Assembly (NCBI RefSeq): GCF_030817195.1
Contig: NZ_JAUSYZ010000001.1
Location: forward strand, 4,836,001 to 4,900,000
Origin: Arthrobacter globiformis
Lineage (GTDB): Bacteria; Actinomycetota; Actinomycetes; Actinomycetales; Micrococcaceae
Direction: 5' to 3'
Length of the DNA: 64,000 bases
Shown here: piece after piece, positions 8,145 to 16,425 of the stretch
Position numbering within the stretch: the first letter of the stretch is position 1
How the letters are laid out: each line of letters opens with the position of its first letter
The notes under the pieces: model-generated
Seen by the model: the letters and a program-made list of their open reading frames with translations, nothing else
What the model was told of the DNA's origin: nothing
The model's database searches: none
Program-made: the position numbers and the translations under genes

Positions 8145-8555
8145 ATGCCGAAAATTCGCATCTCTGAAGCAGCGCGCTTCCTGGGCGTCAGCGACGACAC
8201 CGTCCGCCGCTGGACCGAGAACGGGACCCTGACCCCGGTGAAGGACGCCTCCGGCCGGCTGGCCGTCGAGGGGCTTGAACTCGCGCACCTCGCCCGCGAC
8301 CAGGCGCAGCTGCCCGAGGACCCCACCCGCGTGGGCAGCTCTGCACGCAACCGGTTCGTTGGCCTGGTCACCGGCATCACCGCGGACAAGGTCATGGCCC
8401 AGGTGGAGTTGCAGTGCGGCCCCTTCCGCGTCGTCTCCCTGATGAGCAGCGAAGCCGTCAGGGAGCTCGGCCTGGAACTCGGCTCCGTGGCCACCGCCGT
8501 GGTCAAGGCCACCACGGTCATCATCGAAACACCCCAGGGAAAGAGCATCATATGA
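8145..8555 (+). CDS. MerR-type HTH / TOBE molybdate-binding regulator
   Basis: 136 residues from ATG 8145 (GGAG at 8132-8135); the GTG at 8130 would overlap the ribosome site. The N-terminal HTH of the excisionase/MerR kind (ISEAARFLGVSDDTVRRWTE) is followed by a single TOBE (Mop) domain (RNRFVGLVTGITADKVMAQV, then VVSLMSSEAV and AVVKATTVII). TOBE domains bind molybdate or tungstate, so the protein should sense oxyanion and control the operon it heads. Its stop overlaps the modA start (ATGA). The layout is an alternative to ModE. Confidence 0.88.
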   Translation: MPKIRISEAARFLGVSDDTVRRWTENGTLTPVKDASGRLAVEGLELAHLARDQAQLPEDPTRVGSSARNRFVGLVTGITADKVMAQVELQCGPFRVVSLMSSEAVRELGLELGSVATAVVKATTVIIETPQGKSII

Positions 8556-9421
8556 GCATCACCCGCGTGCGCATCAGCGCCCTGCTGGCCGCCGGCGTCC
8601 TTGCCGCCGGGCTGTCCGGCTGCGCTGCTCCCAATACCGCGAACGCCAATACCGCGAACGCCAATACCGCGAGCGGCAGTACCGCGAACAGCACGGCCCC
8701 GAACGGCAGTTCGACGGCGGCCGGGACCAGCGGCGCCCAGAAGCTGTCCGGCACCGTGACCGTGTTTTCCGCCGCGTCGCTGAAAGCGACCTTCACCAGG
8801 ATCGCCTCCGAATTCGAAGCCGCGAACCCGGGCACCAAGGTCACGCTCAACTTTGCCGGGTCCTCGGACCTGGCCACCCAGATCAGCCAGGGTGCTCCGG
8901 CCGATGTGTTCGCCTCCGCCGACGCCAAGAACATGGCCAAGCTGTCCGAGGCCGGGCTCATCGACGGAACGGCGAGCAACTTCGCCACCAACGTCCTGGA
9001 GATCGCGGTTCCGCTGGCCAACCCGGCGTCGATCAGTTCCTTCGCCGACCTGGCGAAGCCGGGCGTCAAGGTGGTGGTCTGCGCACCGCAGGTGCCCTGC
9101 GGTTCCGCCACAGAGACGGTGGAGAAGGCCACCGGGACCACCCTGAAACCCGTCAGCGAGGAATCCTCCGTCACCGATGTTCTGGGCAAGGTCACCTCCG
9201 GGGAAGCCGACGCCGGCCTGGTCTACGTCACCGACGTCAGGAACGCAGGCGACAAGGTCAAGGGCATCACGTTCAGCGAGTCGCACCGGGCCGTGAACAC
9301 CTACCCGATCGCCACCGTGGGCAGCAGCAAGAACAAGGAACTGGCCAAGGCCTTCATCGCCATGGTCACCGGCAGCGAAGGCAAGAAGGTCCTCAGTGAC
9401 GCCGGTTTCGGGACACCGTAG
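8552..9421 (+). CDS. modA: Molybdate ABC transporter, binding lipoprotein
   Basis: 289 residues. A signal peptide ends in the lipobox LSGC (Cys24), followed by a low-complexity linker built from NTA(N/S) units, then the periplasmic-binding fold: VTVFSAASLKATFTRIASEF, NFAGSSDLATQISQGAPADV, FASAD, and the C-terminal YPIATV with KAFIAMVTGSEGKKVL. It captures molybdate or tungstate outside the membrane for ModBC. The start overlaps the regulator stop by 4 bases, and the 3' end overlaps modB, so the operon is translationally coupled. Confidence 0.93.
   Translation: MSITRVRISALLAAGVLAAGLSGCAAPNTANANTANANTASGSTANSTAPNGSSTAAGTSGAQKLSGTVTVFSAASLKATFTRIASEFEAANPGTKVTLNFAGSSDLATQISQGAPADVFASADAKNMAKLSEAGLIDGTASNFATNVLEIAVPLANPASISSFADLAKPGVKVVVCAPQVPCGSATETVEKATGTTLKPVSEESSVTDVLGKVTSGEADAGLVYVTDVRNAGDKVKGITFSESHRAVNTYPIATVGSSKNKELAKAFIAMVTGSEGKKVLSDAGFGTP
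8633..8692 (+). repeat. Four 15-bp tandem units in the modA linker
   Basis: Units start at 8633, 8648, 8663 and 8678. The first two are identical (AATACCGCGAACGCC); the third and fourth differ at a few positions. They encode the flexible linker after the lipidated cysteine. The 15-bp period keeps the frame, so copy number can vary harmlessly. Confidence 0.85.
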
Positions 9422-10262
9422 CAAGGCTTGGACGGTCCGCAAAACAAACAGGCGGGACACCCGATACACCGGTGTCCCGCCGTGGGTGTTCGCCCCCGCC
9501 TTAGCAGGAGCCCTGTTTGTCCTGCTGCCGCTGGCTGCCATGGTGGCCAAGGTGAACTGGGGGCAGTTCATCCCGCTCATCACCTCGGATCCCTCCCTCA
9601 CGGCGCTGGGCCTGAGCCTGCGGACCTCGGCCGCCAGCACCTTGCTGTGCATCGTTCTTGGCGTGCCGCTGGCCCTCGTCCTGGCCCGTGCCCGCTTCCC
9701 GGGCCAGCGGCTGCTGCGGGCCTTCGTGCTGCTCCCCCTGGTCTTGCCGCCGGTCGTCGGCGGCATCGCCCTGCTCTACACATTCGGCCGGCAGGGCCTG
9801 CTCGGGCGGAGCCTGGAACTGGCAGGGATCCAGATCGCCTTCTCCACCACCGCCGTCGTTCTTGCCCAGACGTTCGTGGCGCTGCCGTTCCTGGTGGTCA
9901 GCCTCGAGGGCGCCCTGCGCACAGCCGGCACCAAATACGAGGCCGTCGCGGCGACCCTTGGCGCGCGCCCCACCACGGTGCTGCGCCGGGTCAGTATCCC
10001 GCTGGTGCTGCCGGGGCTGGCTTCCGGCGCCGTGCTGTCCTTCGCGCGCTGCCTCGGGGAGTTCGGCGCCACCCTGACGTTCGCCGGCAGCCTGCAGGGG
10101 GTCACACGCACCCTGCCGCTGGAGATCTACCTGCAGCGCGAAACCGACGCCGACGCCGCCGTCGCGCTCTCGCTGGTGCTGGTCGCGGTGGCCGTCGCCG
10201 TCGTCGGACTTTCCTACCGGCGCCCCCGGGCACTGGCCGCAGAGGCAGGACCAACAGCATGA
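9396..10262 (+). CDS. modB: Molybdate ABC transporter, permease
   Basis: 288 residues with six hydrophobic segments typical of ModB/CysT-type permeases. The EAA loop that contacts the ATPase is visible (TKYEAVAATLGARPTTVLRR), followed by LGEFGATLTFAGS, a hallmark of ModB. GTG 9396 is chosen because AGAAGG lies 6 bases upstream; no other in-frame start precedes the first membrane helix. This start overlaps the end of modA by 26 bases. The stop overlaps the modC start. Confidence 0.92.
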   Translation: MTPVSGHRSKAWTVRKTNRRDTRYTGVPPWVFAPALAGALFVLLPLAAMVAKVNWGQFIPLITSDPSLTALGLSLRTSAASTLLCIVLGVPLALVLARARFPGQRLLRAFVLLPLVLPPVVGGIALLYTFGRQGLLGRSLELAGIQIAFSTTAVVLAQTFVALPFLVVSLEGALRTAGTKYEAVAATLGARPTTVLRRVSIPLVLPGLASGAVLSFARCLGEFGATLTFAGSLQGVTRTLPLEIYLQRETDADAAVALSLVLVAVAVAVVGLSYRRPRALAAEAGPTA

Positions 10263-11308
10263 CCTTCACACTCAACGCCGCGCTGCACGCGCGCAACTTC
10301 GACGTTTCCCTCAACCTCGGGCCGGCCGAAACCGTCGCCGTGCTGGGGCCCAACGGAGCCGGCAAGTCGACACTGCTGGGGATCATCGCCGGGCTCCTCC
10401 GCCCGGACAGCGGGCACGCAATGCTCGGACAGAAAACGCTGTTCAACCTCGACGACGGGAACAGCCACTTCCTGCCGCCGCACACCCGGGGAACAGCGCT
10501 GCTCGCACAGGAGCCGCTGCTGTTTCCGCACATGAGCGTGCTGGAGAACGTCGCCTTCGGGCCACGGGCGGCCGGCGCGAACCGGGCCAGTGCGCTGCAG
10601 ACGGCACGGCACTGGCTGGCCGAAGTGGAGGCCGCGGAGTTCGCTGACCGGCGCCCCGGCCAACTCTCGGGCGGCCAGGCACAGCGCGTCGCCATCGCCC
10701 GTGCCCTGGCCACGGACCCCGAACTGCTGCTGCTCGACGAACCCATGACGGCCCTCGACATCCATGCCGCCCCCATGCTGCGAAGGCTCCTCAAGCGGGT
10801 CCTCGCAAACCGCCGGGCCATCATCATCACGCACGATGTCCTGGACGCGCTCATGCTCGCCGACCGCGCCATCGTGTTCGAGGGTGGGCGGATCACCGAG
10901 GAAGGACCCACCCGCGGCGTCCTGGAGAGACCGCGCAGCAAGTTCGCCGCCGGCTTGGCGGGCATGAACCTCCTCCCCGGAACCATCACAGGCCACGGGC
11001 TCACGTCCGACGGCGGACTGGACATCACCGCGCACCCCGAGGACGGTGCCGTGCCCGGCCAGGACGGCGTCGCCGTCTTTTCGCCGACGGCGGTCTCGGT
11101 CTTCCTGACCGCTGAACACGGCAGCCCGCGGAACTCGTTCGCCGTCACCATCACGGACCTGGAACCCCACGGCGACCAGATCCGCGTCCACGCCGGTGGG
11201 CTGTCCGCGGACATCACCCCGGCAGCCTCGGCAGACCTCGGACTCACGCCCGGGATGACCGTCTACTTCGTCATCAAAGCTACGGCCGTCGCCGTTTATC
11301 CGGCGTAG
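10259..11308 (+). CDS. modC: Molybdate ABC transporter, ATPase
   Basis: 349 residues. Walker A GPNGAGKST (30-38), Q-loop near LAQEPLLFPHMSV, ABC signature LSGGQAQRVAIARAL, Walker B LLLLDEPMTALD, then the switch histidine in IIITHDVLDAL. A C-terminal TOBE domain (VTITDLEPHGDQIRVHAGG) identifies it as ModC rather than another importer. The open frame extends far upstream inside modB, but homology begins at ATG 10259, which overlaps the modB stop (ATGA). Confidence 0.93.
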   Translation: MTFTLNAALHARNFDVSLNLGPAETVAVLGPNGAGKSTLLGIIAGLLRPDSGHAMLGQKTLFNLDDGNSHFLPPHTRGTALLAQEPLLFPHMSVLENVAFGPRAAGANRASALQTARHWLAEVEAAEFADRRPGQLSGGQAQRVAIARALATDPELLLLDEPMTALDIHAAPMLRRLLKRVLANRRAIIITHDVLDALMLADRAIVFEGGRITEEGPTRGVLERPRSKFAAGLAGMNLLPGTITGHGLTSDGGLDITAHPEDGAVPGQDGVAVFSPTAVSVFLTAEHGSPRNSFAVTITDLEPHGDQIRVHAGGLSADITPAASADLGLTPGMTVYFVIKATAVAVYPA

Positions 11309-11329
11309 CTCGCAAAGTGCAAGGGACGT

Positions 11330-11355
11330 ACGACGGCGGGACCTCCCGCCGTCGT
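11330..11355. terminator. Terminator between modC and the GH51 gene
   Basis: A 12-bp stem (11330-11341 with 11344-11355) with a two-base loop, between convergent genes, so probably bidirectional. The same stem sequence recurs at 51399-51422 with two changes in the loop region. Confidence 0.8.
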
Positions 11356-11365
11356 CGTCTTGCCT

Positions 11366-12904
11366 CTAGTTCTTGACCACTTCCAGCTCGACGACGGCCC
11401 AGGACAGCGCCGGCAGGCTCAGCCGGAGTTCGGAGCCGCTTGCCTTCGCGCCTTCGAGCGGCTTCAGGCCCACGCGGTCCGGGCTGCCCTGCGTGTTGAT
11501 CGTGAAGCGGTCCCCGCCCTCCGGGATTTCCAGGACCTCGGCCCGGAGCACCTGCCGGGCATCAAAGCCGCGCAGGGCCACCTCAACGTCGGCCGCCTCC
11601 TCCAGGCCGCGGTTCGCGAAGAACAGCGCCACCCGGCCCGTTTCCTCGTTCCACGTCGCACTGACATCGACGAGGTCGGTGTCGCCAAAGCGGGCATTCC
11701 CGTACTTGTCCGAGTCGACGGACAGGCGCAGGATTTGGCCCTTCGCCAGTTCGGCCATCCGGGCGAACGGGTGGAAGATGGTCTGGCGCCAGGCCGGGCC
11801 GTTTTCCTCGCTGAAGATCGGGGCAATCACGTTGACCAGCTGCGCCTGGTTGGCGATCTTGACCCGGTCACCGTGGCGGAGCAGCGAGTTGAGCAGGGTG
11901 CCGACGACGACGGCGTCCGTCACGTTGTACTTGTCCTCGATGACCCTGGGGTGCTCGCGCCAGCCCGCCTTGGAGACGTTGTGCGGCTGGTCCTCGGTGT
12001 CGAGGCCGCGCTGGTACCAGACGTTCCACTCGTCGAAGGACAGGTTGATGTGCTTCTTGTGCTTGCCCTTCGCGCGGACGGCGTCGGCCGTGGCGATCAC
12101 CGATTCGATGAAATAGTCGGTGTCGACGGCGCTGGCGAGGAAGCTGCCGACGTCGCCGTCGTGCTCCTGGTAGTAGGCGTGCAGCGAGACGTAATCCACC
12201 TCCTCGTAGGCGTGGGTCAGGACGGTCTGCTCCCAGGCGCCAAACGTGGGCATTCCGGAGTTGGAGCTGCCGCAGGCCACCAGCTCGATGTCCGGGTCCA
12301 CGAACCGCATCGCCTTGGCGGCCTCCTGGGCCAGCCGGCCGTATTCCTCGGCGGTCTTGTGGCCGATCTGCCACGGTCCGTCCATTTCGTTGCCGAGGCA
12401 CCACAGTTTGATGTTGAACGGGTCCTTGTGCCCGTTCTTGGCGCGCAGGTCGGACAGGTAGGTGCCGCCGGGGTGGTTGGCGTACTCCACGACTTCGCGG
12501 GCCGCGTCCACTCCCCTGGTGCCCAGGTTGATGGCTTCCATGATTTCGGTGCCCGCCTGCCGGGACCAGTCCACGAACTCGTGCAGGCCGAAGGCGTTGG
12601 TCTCGAGGGTGTGCCAGGCGCCGTCGAGCCGGCGGGGGCGGTTTTCCCGGGGGCCGATGCCGTCTTCCCAGTTGTAGCCGGAGACGAAGTTGCCGCCGGG
12701 GTAGCGGATGACGGTGGCGCCGAGCTCCTTGACCAGCTTGAGCACGTCCTGCCGGAAGCCGTTGTCGTCGGCCTCCGGGTGGCCGGGCTCGTAGATGCCG
12801 GTGTACACGCAGCGGCCCATGTGCTCAACGAAGGAGCCGAAGAGGCGGCGGGGTACTTCCCCGATGGTGAAATCGCGGTCGAGGGTGATCCTTGCGCGGG
12901 ACAT
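11366..12904 (-). CDS. abfA: Alpha-L-arabinofuranosidase, GH51
   Basis: 512 residues. GH51 features in order: FGSFVEHMGRCVYTGIYEPG, YPGGNFVSGYNWEDG, the acid/base glutamate in LGNEMDGPWQ (Glu173), LHAYY, and the nucleophile in FDEWNVWY (Glu292), ending with a beta-sandwich domain. It removes terminal alpha-L-arabinofuranosyl groups from arabino-oligosaccharides or arabinoxylan fragments. There is no signal peptide, so it acts on imported oligosaccharides. ATG 12904 has AAGGAGA at a good distance. Last gene of the sugar-transport operon. Confidence 0.94.
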   Translation of the reverse strand: MSRARITLDRDFTIGEVPRRLFGSFVEHMGRCVYTGIYEPGHPEADDNGFRQDVLKLVKELGATVIRYPGGNFVSGYNWEDGIGPRENRPRRLDGAWHTLETNAFGLHEFVDWSRQAGTEIMEAINLGTRGVDAAREVVEYANHPGGTYLSDLRAKNGHKDPFNIKLWCLGNEMDGPWQIGHKTAEEYGRLAQEAAKAMRFVDPDIELVACGSSNSGMPTFGAWEQTVLTHAYEEVDYVSLHAYYQEHDGDVGSFLASAVDTDYFIESVIATADAVRAKGKHKKHINLSFDEWNVWYQRGLDTEDQPHNVSKAGWREHPRVIEDKYNVTDAVVVGTLLNSLLRHGDRVKIANQAQLVNVIAPIFSEENGPAWRQTIFHPFARMAELAKGQILRLSVDSDKYGNARFGDTDLVDVSATWNEETGRVALFFANRGLEEAADVEVALRGFDARQVLRAEVLEIPEGGDRFTINTQGSPDRVGLKPLEGAKASGSELRLSLPALSWAVVELEVVKN

Positions 12905-12969
12905 GTGGGGTATCTCCTTGGTTGTGGAACAGGTTCGTTGATAGGCAGTGGAAAGCGAAGGTGCTTAGG

Positions 12970-13866
12970 TCAGGTACCGGCGAGTCCCGTCGTCGCAACG
13001 CCCTTGATGATCTGGCGCTGGAAGAACAGGAAGACCAGGATGAGCGGCAGCGCCGCGAGCAGCGCGGAGGCCATGTTCTGCGCGTACTGGATGCCGTAGG
13101 CGCTCTTGATGGTCTGCAGCCCCACCGGGAGGGTCAGGATGGAGCCGTCGTTGGTGGAGATGAAGGGCCAAAGGAAGTTGTTCCAGGCGCTGATAAACAC
13201 GAAGATCGCGACGGCGGCCAGGATGGGGCGTGAGAGCGGCAGGATGATCTGGGTGAAGATCCGCATCCGGCTGGCACCGTCCATCACCGCGGCCTCCTCG
13301 AGTTCACGCGGGATCTGGTCGAAGAACTTCTTGAGCACGAACACCATGGCGGGGTGGATGACCTGCGGCAGGATGATGGCCCACGACGTGTCGATCATGT
13401 GCAGTGCCACCATCTGGTAGAACAGCGGGATGATCAACACCGGCGGCGGAATGATGATGGAGGCGATGATCACCGTCATCAGGACCTTCTTGCCGCGGAA
13501 GTCGATGCGGGACAGGGCATAGGCCACCAGCGCGGAGATGGCCAGCGTGATCACGGTGATGGCGGCGGAGGTGTAGAGCGAGTTCCACGTCCACAGCGGG
13601 ATGTTGCCGTCCTGGAACACCTTGATGAACGCGTCGGCGGTAAAGCCCGACGGCGGGATCCAGCTTACTTTCGGCGCCGCGGCATCCGTCTCGCTCTTGA
13701 AGGCGGTAACGGTTGCCCAGGCGAAGGGGACAATCCAGAGGACGGCCAGGATCGCGGCGACCGCCAGGACGGCGGCCCTGCCCACTGTCATCTTCTTCCG
13801 GGGCTGGCGGAGTTGTGCGGCGGACGTGCTGCGGGGGGCGGGGCGGGTCAGCGTGTGGGTTGCCAT
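12970..13866 (-). CDS. Carbohydrate ABC transporter permease (MalG type)
   Basis: 298 residues, six membrane segments. The ATPase-contact EAA loop is visible (LEEAAVMDGASRMRIFTQII LP). The protein belongs to the MalG-type CUT1 family. ATG 13866 has GGAG upstream; longer in-frame reading into the preceding permease gene is not supported. It sits 2 bases after the first permease and 65 bases before the GH51 gene. No ATPase is encoded here, so a shared MsiK-type ATPase elsewhere is presumably used. Confidence 0.93.
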   Translation of the reverse strand: MATHTLTRPAPRSTSAAQLRQPRKKMTVGRAAVLAVAAILAVLWIVPFAWATVTAFKSETDAAAPKVSWIPPSGFTADAFIKVFQDGNIPLWTWNSLYTSAAITVITLAISALVAYALSRIDFRGKKVLMTVIIASIIIPPPVLIIPLFYQMVALHMIDTSWAIILPQVIHPAMVFVLKKFFDQIPRELEEAAVMDGASRMRIFTQIILPLSRPILAAVAIFVFISAWNNFLWPFISTNDGSILTLPVGLQTIKSAYGIQYAQNMASALLAALPLILVFLFFQRQIIKGVATTGLAGT

Positions 13867-13868
13867 GG

Positions 13869-14849
13869 TTATGCACTCCTGCGGCGAGTGATGAAGAACT
13901 GCATGGCCGAGACGGCCACGATCAGCCCGAAGAAGATGTAGGAGATGGCTGCGGAGTAGCCCAGCCGGTAGCCGGTAAACCCGGTTTCGAAGATGTACTG
14001 CACCACCGGCCGGGTGGAGCCGGCGGGGCCGCCGGCGGTCATCTGGTACACCTGGTCGAAGATTTTCAGTGAGGCCAGGATCTGCAGGAGCGCGATCATC
14101 ACGGTGGTCGGGGTCAGCTGCGGCAGCGTGATGGAGAAGAACTGCCGCCACGCTCCGGCGCCGTCCAGGGATGCGGCCTCGTAGTGCTGGGCGGGAATGT
14201 TCTGCATGGCGGCCAGGTACAGCAGGAAGTTGAAGCCCACAGTCCACCAGAGGGTGGCGATGACGATGGACCACATGGCCACGTTCGGGTCATTCAGCCA
14301 GGCCACCTTGGGAAGCCCAATTTTCGCGAGGGAGTCGTTGATGAGGCCCAGCTGCGGGTTGTACATCCAGGAGAAGAAGAGGGAGACCACTGTGGAGGCA
14401 AGTAGGTACGGGGCAAAGTAGGAGAGCCGCCACAGCCACTGGGCCGGCAGCCCGACGTTGACCAGTGCGGCCATGGCGAGGGCAACGAGTACCAGGGGGA
14501 CCGTGCTGATCACCGTGAAATAGAGCGTGTTGCCGAGGGAATGCCACATGTCGGCGTCGGCCAGGGCTTCGGCGTAGTTGGCCAGGCCGATCAGGCTGTC
14601 ATTGGCTCCCGTAAGTGACTTCCCGGTGAGGCTCATGTACAGGCCGTACAGCAGGGGCCAGACGAGGAAGACCAGGAAGAACGCCAGGAACGGGGCGGCA
14701 AAGCCCCAGCCGTTGACGTTGTCCCGGGTCCGGCGAGGACTGGAGGTTTCTGAACCGGACGCGCTGTTAGGGAACGGGTTTCTGCGGGGCTGGCCGGGCA
14801 TGGACTGCGCCGTCTGCTCGGCGCCTTGGGATGTTGCTAAGGAACTCAT
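13869..14849 (-). CDS. Carbohydrate ABC transporter permease (MalF type)
   Basis: 326 residues with a long, charged cytoplasmic N-terminus and six membrane segments. The EAA loop is visible (YEAASLDGAGAWRQFFSITL). MalF/UgpA-type CUT1 permease that pairs with the downstream MalG-type protein. GGAG lies 6 bases before the ATG. It follows the binding-protein gene after 44 bases. Confidence 0.92.
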   Translation of the reverse strand: MSSLATSQGAEQTAQSMPGQPRRNPFPNSASGSETSSPRRTRDNVNGWGFAAPFLAFFLVFLVWPLLYGLYMSLTGKSLTGANDSLIGLANYAEALADADMWHSLGNTLYFTVISTVPLVLVALAMAALVNVGLPAQWLWRLSYFAPYLLASTVVSLFFSWMYNPQLGLINDSLAKIGLPKVAWLNDPNVAMWSIVIATLWWTVGFNFLLYLAAMQNIPAQHYEAASLDGAGAWRQFFSITLPQLTPTTVMIALLQILASLKIFDQVYQMTAGGPAGSTRPVVQYIFETGFTGYRLGYSAAISYIFFGLIVAVSAMQFFITRRRSA

Positions 14850-14893
14850 CGGGGACTCCTTTGTCGCTCAGTGCTTTCGGAAGCTCAGTGGCC

Positions 14894-16243
14894 TCAGACC
14901 GGGTTGGGCCGGGAAAGAAGGGTGTTGGTGCGCCGCACAAAGGCGTCCCAGCCATCGGCTGCCTTGTCGCGGCCGAGGAGTACGTTCTGCACGTTTTCCG
15001 CGAAGTACGTCTGCCAGTCCGAACCCGAACCGCTGAACCAGGCCTCGGGATCGTAGGCGATGATGTCCGCGGCGCTGGCGTAGTGGATCTGGGGGGTGAG
15101 TTCCCGGTAAGCCTGGGACTGCACAATCGGCTGGTAGGCAGGAATGTGGCCGGCCTCCGCCCAGGACAGCGAGCCCTTGAGCATGTCGCTGACGAACTTG
15201 TACACGTCCCGGCGCTTCTCGTCGTCGACGTTCAGCTGCCGGGGCAGCACGAAGGAATGCGAGTCCGCGTAGGACGCCGGCGTCCCGTAGAGCGTGGGGA
15301 TGGTGGCGGCGTCCACCGGCAGGTCCGCTTTCTTGAAGGTGGGGAGTTCCCACACGCCGCTGAACAGCATCCCTGAACCGCCGCGGGCAAATTCGGCGAT
15401 GCCCGTCCCGATGTCACCGCTCTTGGCGGCGACGGTGTCATCGAACAGCGAGGCCATGAATGCCAGGGATTCAACGGCGGCATCCCGGTCAGCCTTCATC
15501 GGCTGGCCAGGAGTGAGTTCCATGTCCGCCCCGTGCTGCTTGTAGAGCGTGTAGAACAGGCGCCACATCTGCGACCCGCTGCCGAGGTAGCCGAAGGACA
15601 GGCCGTGCGCCTGCGTCACCTTCTGCATCTCGCGGGCCATCGCAAGGAAGTCCTGCGGCGAAGTCACTTCCTGCAACTGCCCGTTGGCGGCCAGTACCCC
15701 CGCCTTGCCGGCGACGTCGGTGTTGTAGAACATGACGAAGGGGTGGGAGTCCAGCGCGATGGAGAACACGTTGCCGTCGTGCTGGCTCTTGTCCCAGATC
15801 CGCGGGGCGAAGCTCTCCGCCGTCACGCCGTGTTCTGCCAGCAGGGACATGTCCCACGGATCGATGAGTCCGCCCGGCGCATACCCGGGGACGCGGCTGG
15901 CGTGCATGATGGCAAGCTCCGGGGGTCGGCCGCCGGCTGACGCCATGGCCAGCTTGGTGTAGTACGGCGGGCCCCACGCGAGGACGGTCGGATGGACCTT
16001 GAAGCCGGGGTTGGCCCCGTTCGCCGCGCGGATCATGGCCTGCATCTTGATGCCGTCACCGCCGGACAGCAGATGCCAGAACGCAATGTCCCGGACGGCG
16101 GCCGCCGAGGCGGTTCCGCCGCAGCCTGTGAGGCCGGCCGCGGCAAAGACACTGCCCAGGGCCGCGGTTCCTGCCAGCAACTGCCGCCGCGACACCTGTT
16201 TGCCGGACAACTGTTTCCCGGCGAAAAAATCAAACTGCTTCAC
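14894..16243 (-). CDS. Sugar-binding lipoprotein of CUT1 ABC transporter, Tat-type signal
   Basis: 449 residues. The N-terminus combines a twin-arginine stretch (SRRQLLAG) with a lipobox LTGC, so it is probably exported by Tat and lipidated. The remainder is a family-1 solute-binding fold (FWHLLSGGDG, FARGGSGMLFSGVWELP, DSHSFVLPRQ). It should deliver arabino-oligosaccharides to the two downstream permeases, judged by the GH51 gene in the operon. GTG start at 16243 with AAGGAGTG upstream. Confidence 0.9.
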   Translation of the reverse strand: MKQFDFFAGKQLSGKQVSRRQLLAGTAALGSVFAAAGLTGCGGTASAAAVRDIAFWHLLSGGDGIKMQAMIRAANGANPGFKVHPTVLAWGPPYYTKLAMASAGGRPPELAIMHASRVPGYAPGGLIDPWDMSLLAEHGVTAESFAPRIWDKSQHDGNVFSIALDSHPFVMFYNTDVAGKAGVLAANGQLQEVTSPQDFLAMAREMQKVTQAHGLSFGYLGSGSQMWRLFYTLYKQHGADMELTPGQPMKADRDAAVESLAFMASLFDDTVAAKSGDIGTGIAEFARGGSGMLFSGVWELPTFKKADLPVDAATIPTLYGTPASYADSHSFVLPRQLNVDDEKRRDVYKFVSDMLKGSLSWAEAGHIPAYQPIVQSQAYRELTPQIHYASAADIIAYDPEAWFSGSGSDWQTYFAENVQNVLLGRDKAADGWDAFVRRTNTLLSRPNPV

Positions 16244-16357
16244 CCGTCACTCCTTTGGATGGGTCCGCTGAAAGTAATCCTTGTGGCACCGCGCCAGCCT
16301 TTCCGGCCCCTTGCATCCCGGATCCGGTAAGACTTGGCGTGTGACGCAGACCTCACA

Positions 16358-16371
16358 TTACATCGTTGTAA
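16358..16371. promoter_or_regulatory. LacI-type half-site pair upstream of the sugar operon
   Basis: TTACA and TGTAA flank a 4-base spacer. On the minus strand the core reads AACGATGT, which also occurs in front of the lacI gene (17449-17464). Shared core and position suggest a binding site of the local LacI protein. Confidence 0.45.
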
Positions 16372-16389
16372 AACGGGGCACAAGGAAAA

Positions 16390-16407
16390 ATTGTTAGCGC
16401 CAACAAT
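16390..16407. promoter_or_regulatory. LacI-family operator (ATTGTTAGCGCCAACAAT)
   Basis: An 18-base palindrome with a single central mismatch and the central GCGC typical of LacI-family operators. It lies in the 182-base gap between the lacI gene and the binding-protein gene, 147 bases before the latter. The most likely binder is the adjacent LacI protein. Confidence 0.7.
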
Positions 16408-16425
16408 CTGATGTGACGGTCTCGC

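Noticed and set aside
7982..9766. 594-codon minus-strand frame across the mod genes
   Set aside because: Gly/Asp/Arg-rich antisense of the mod regulator, modA and modB, with no domain pattern.
9428..10258. Open frame upstream of modC in the modC frame
   Set aside because: It is the out-of-frame shadow of modB; ModC homology begins only at 10259.
11360..13099. 579-codon plus-strand frame through the GH51 gene
   Set aside because: Antisense shadow; the GH51 catalytic residues lie on the other strand.
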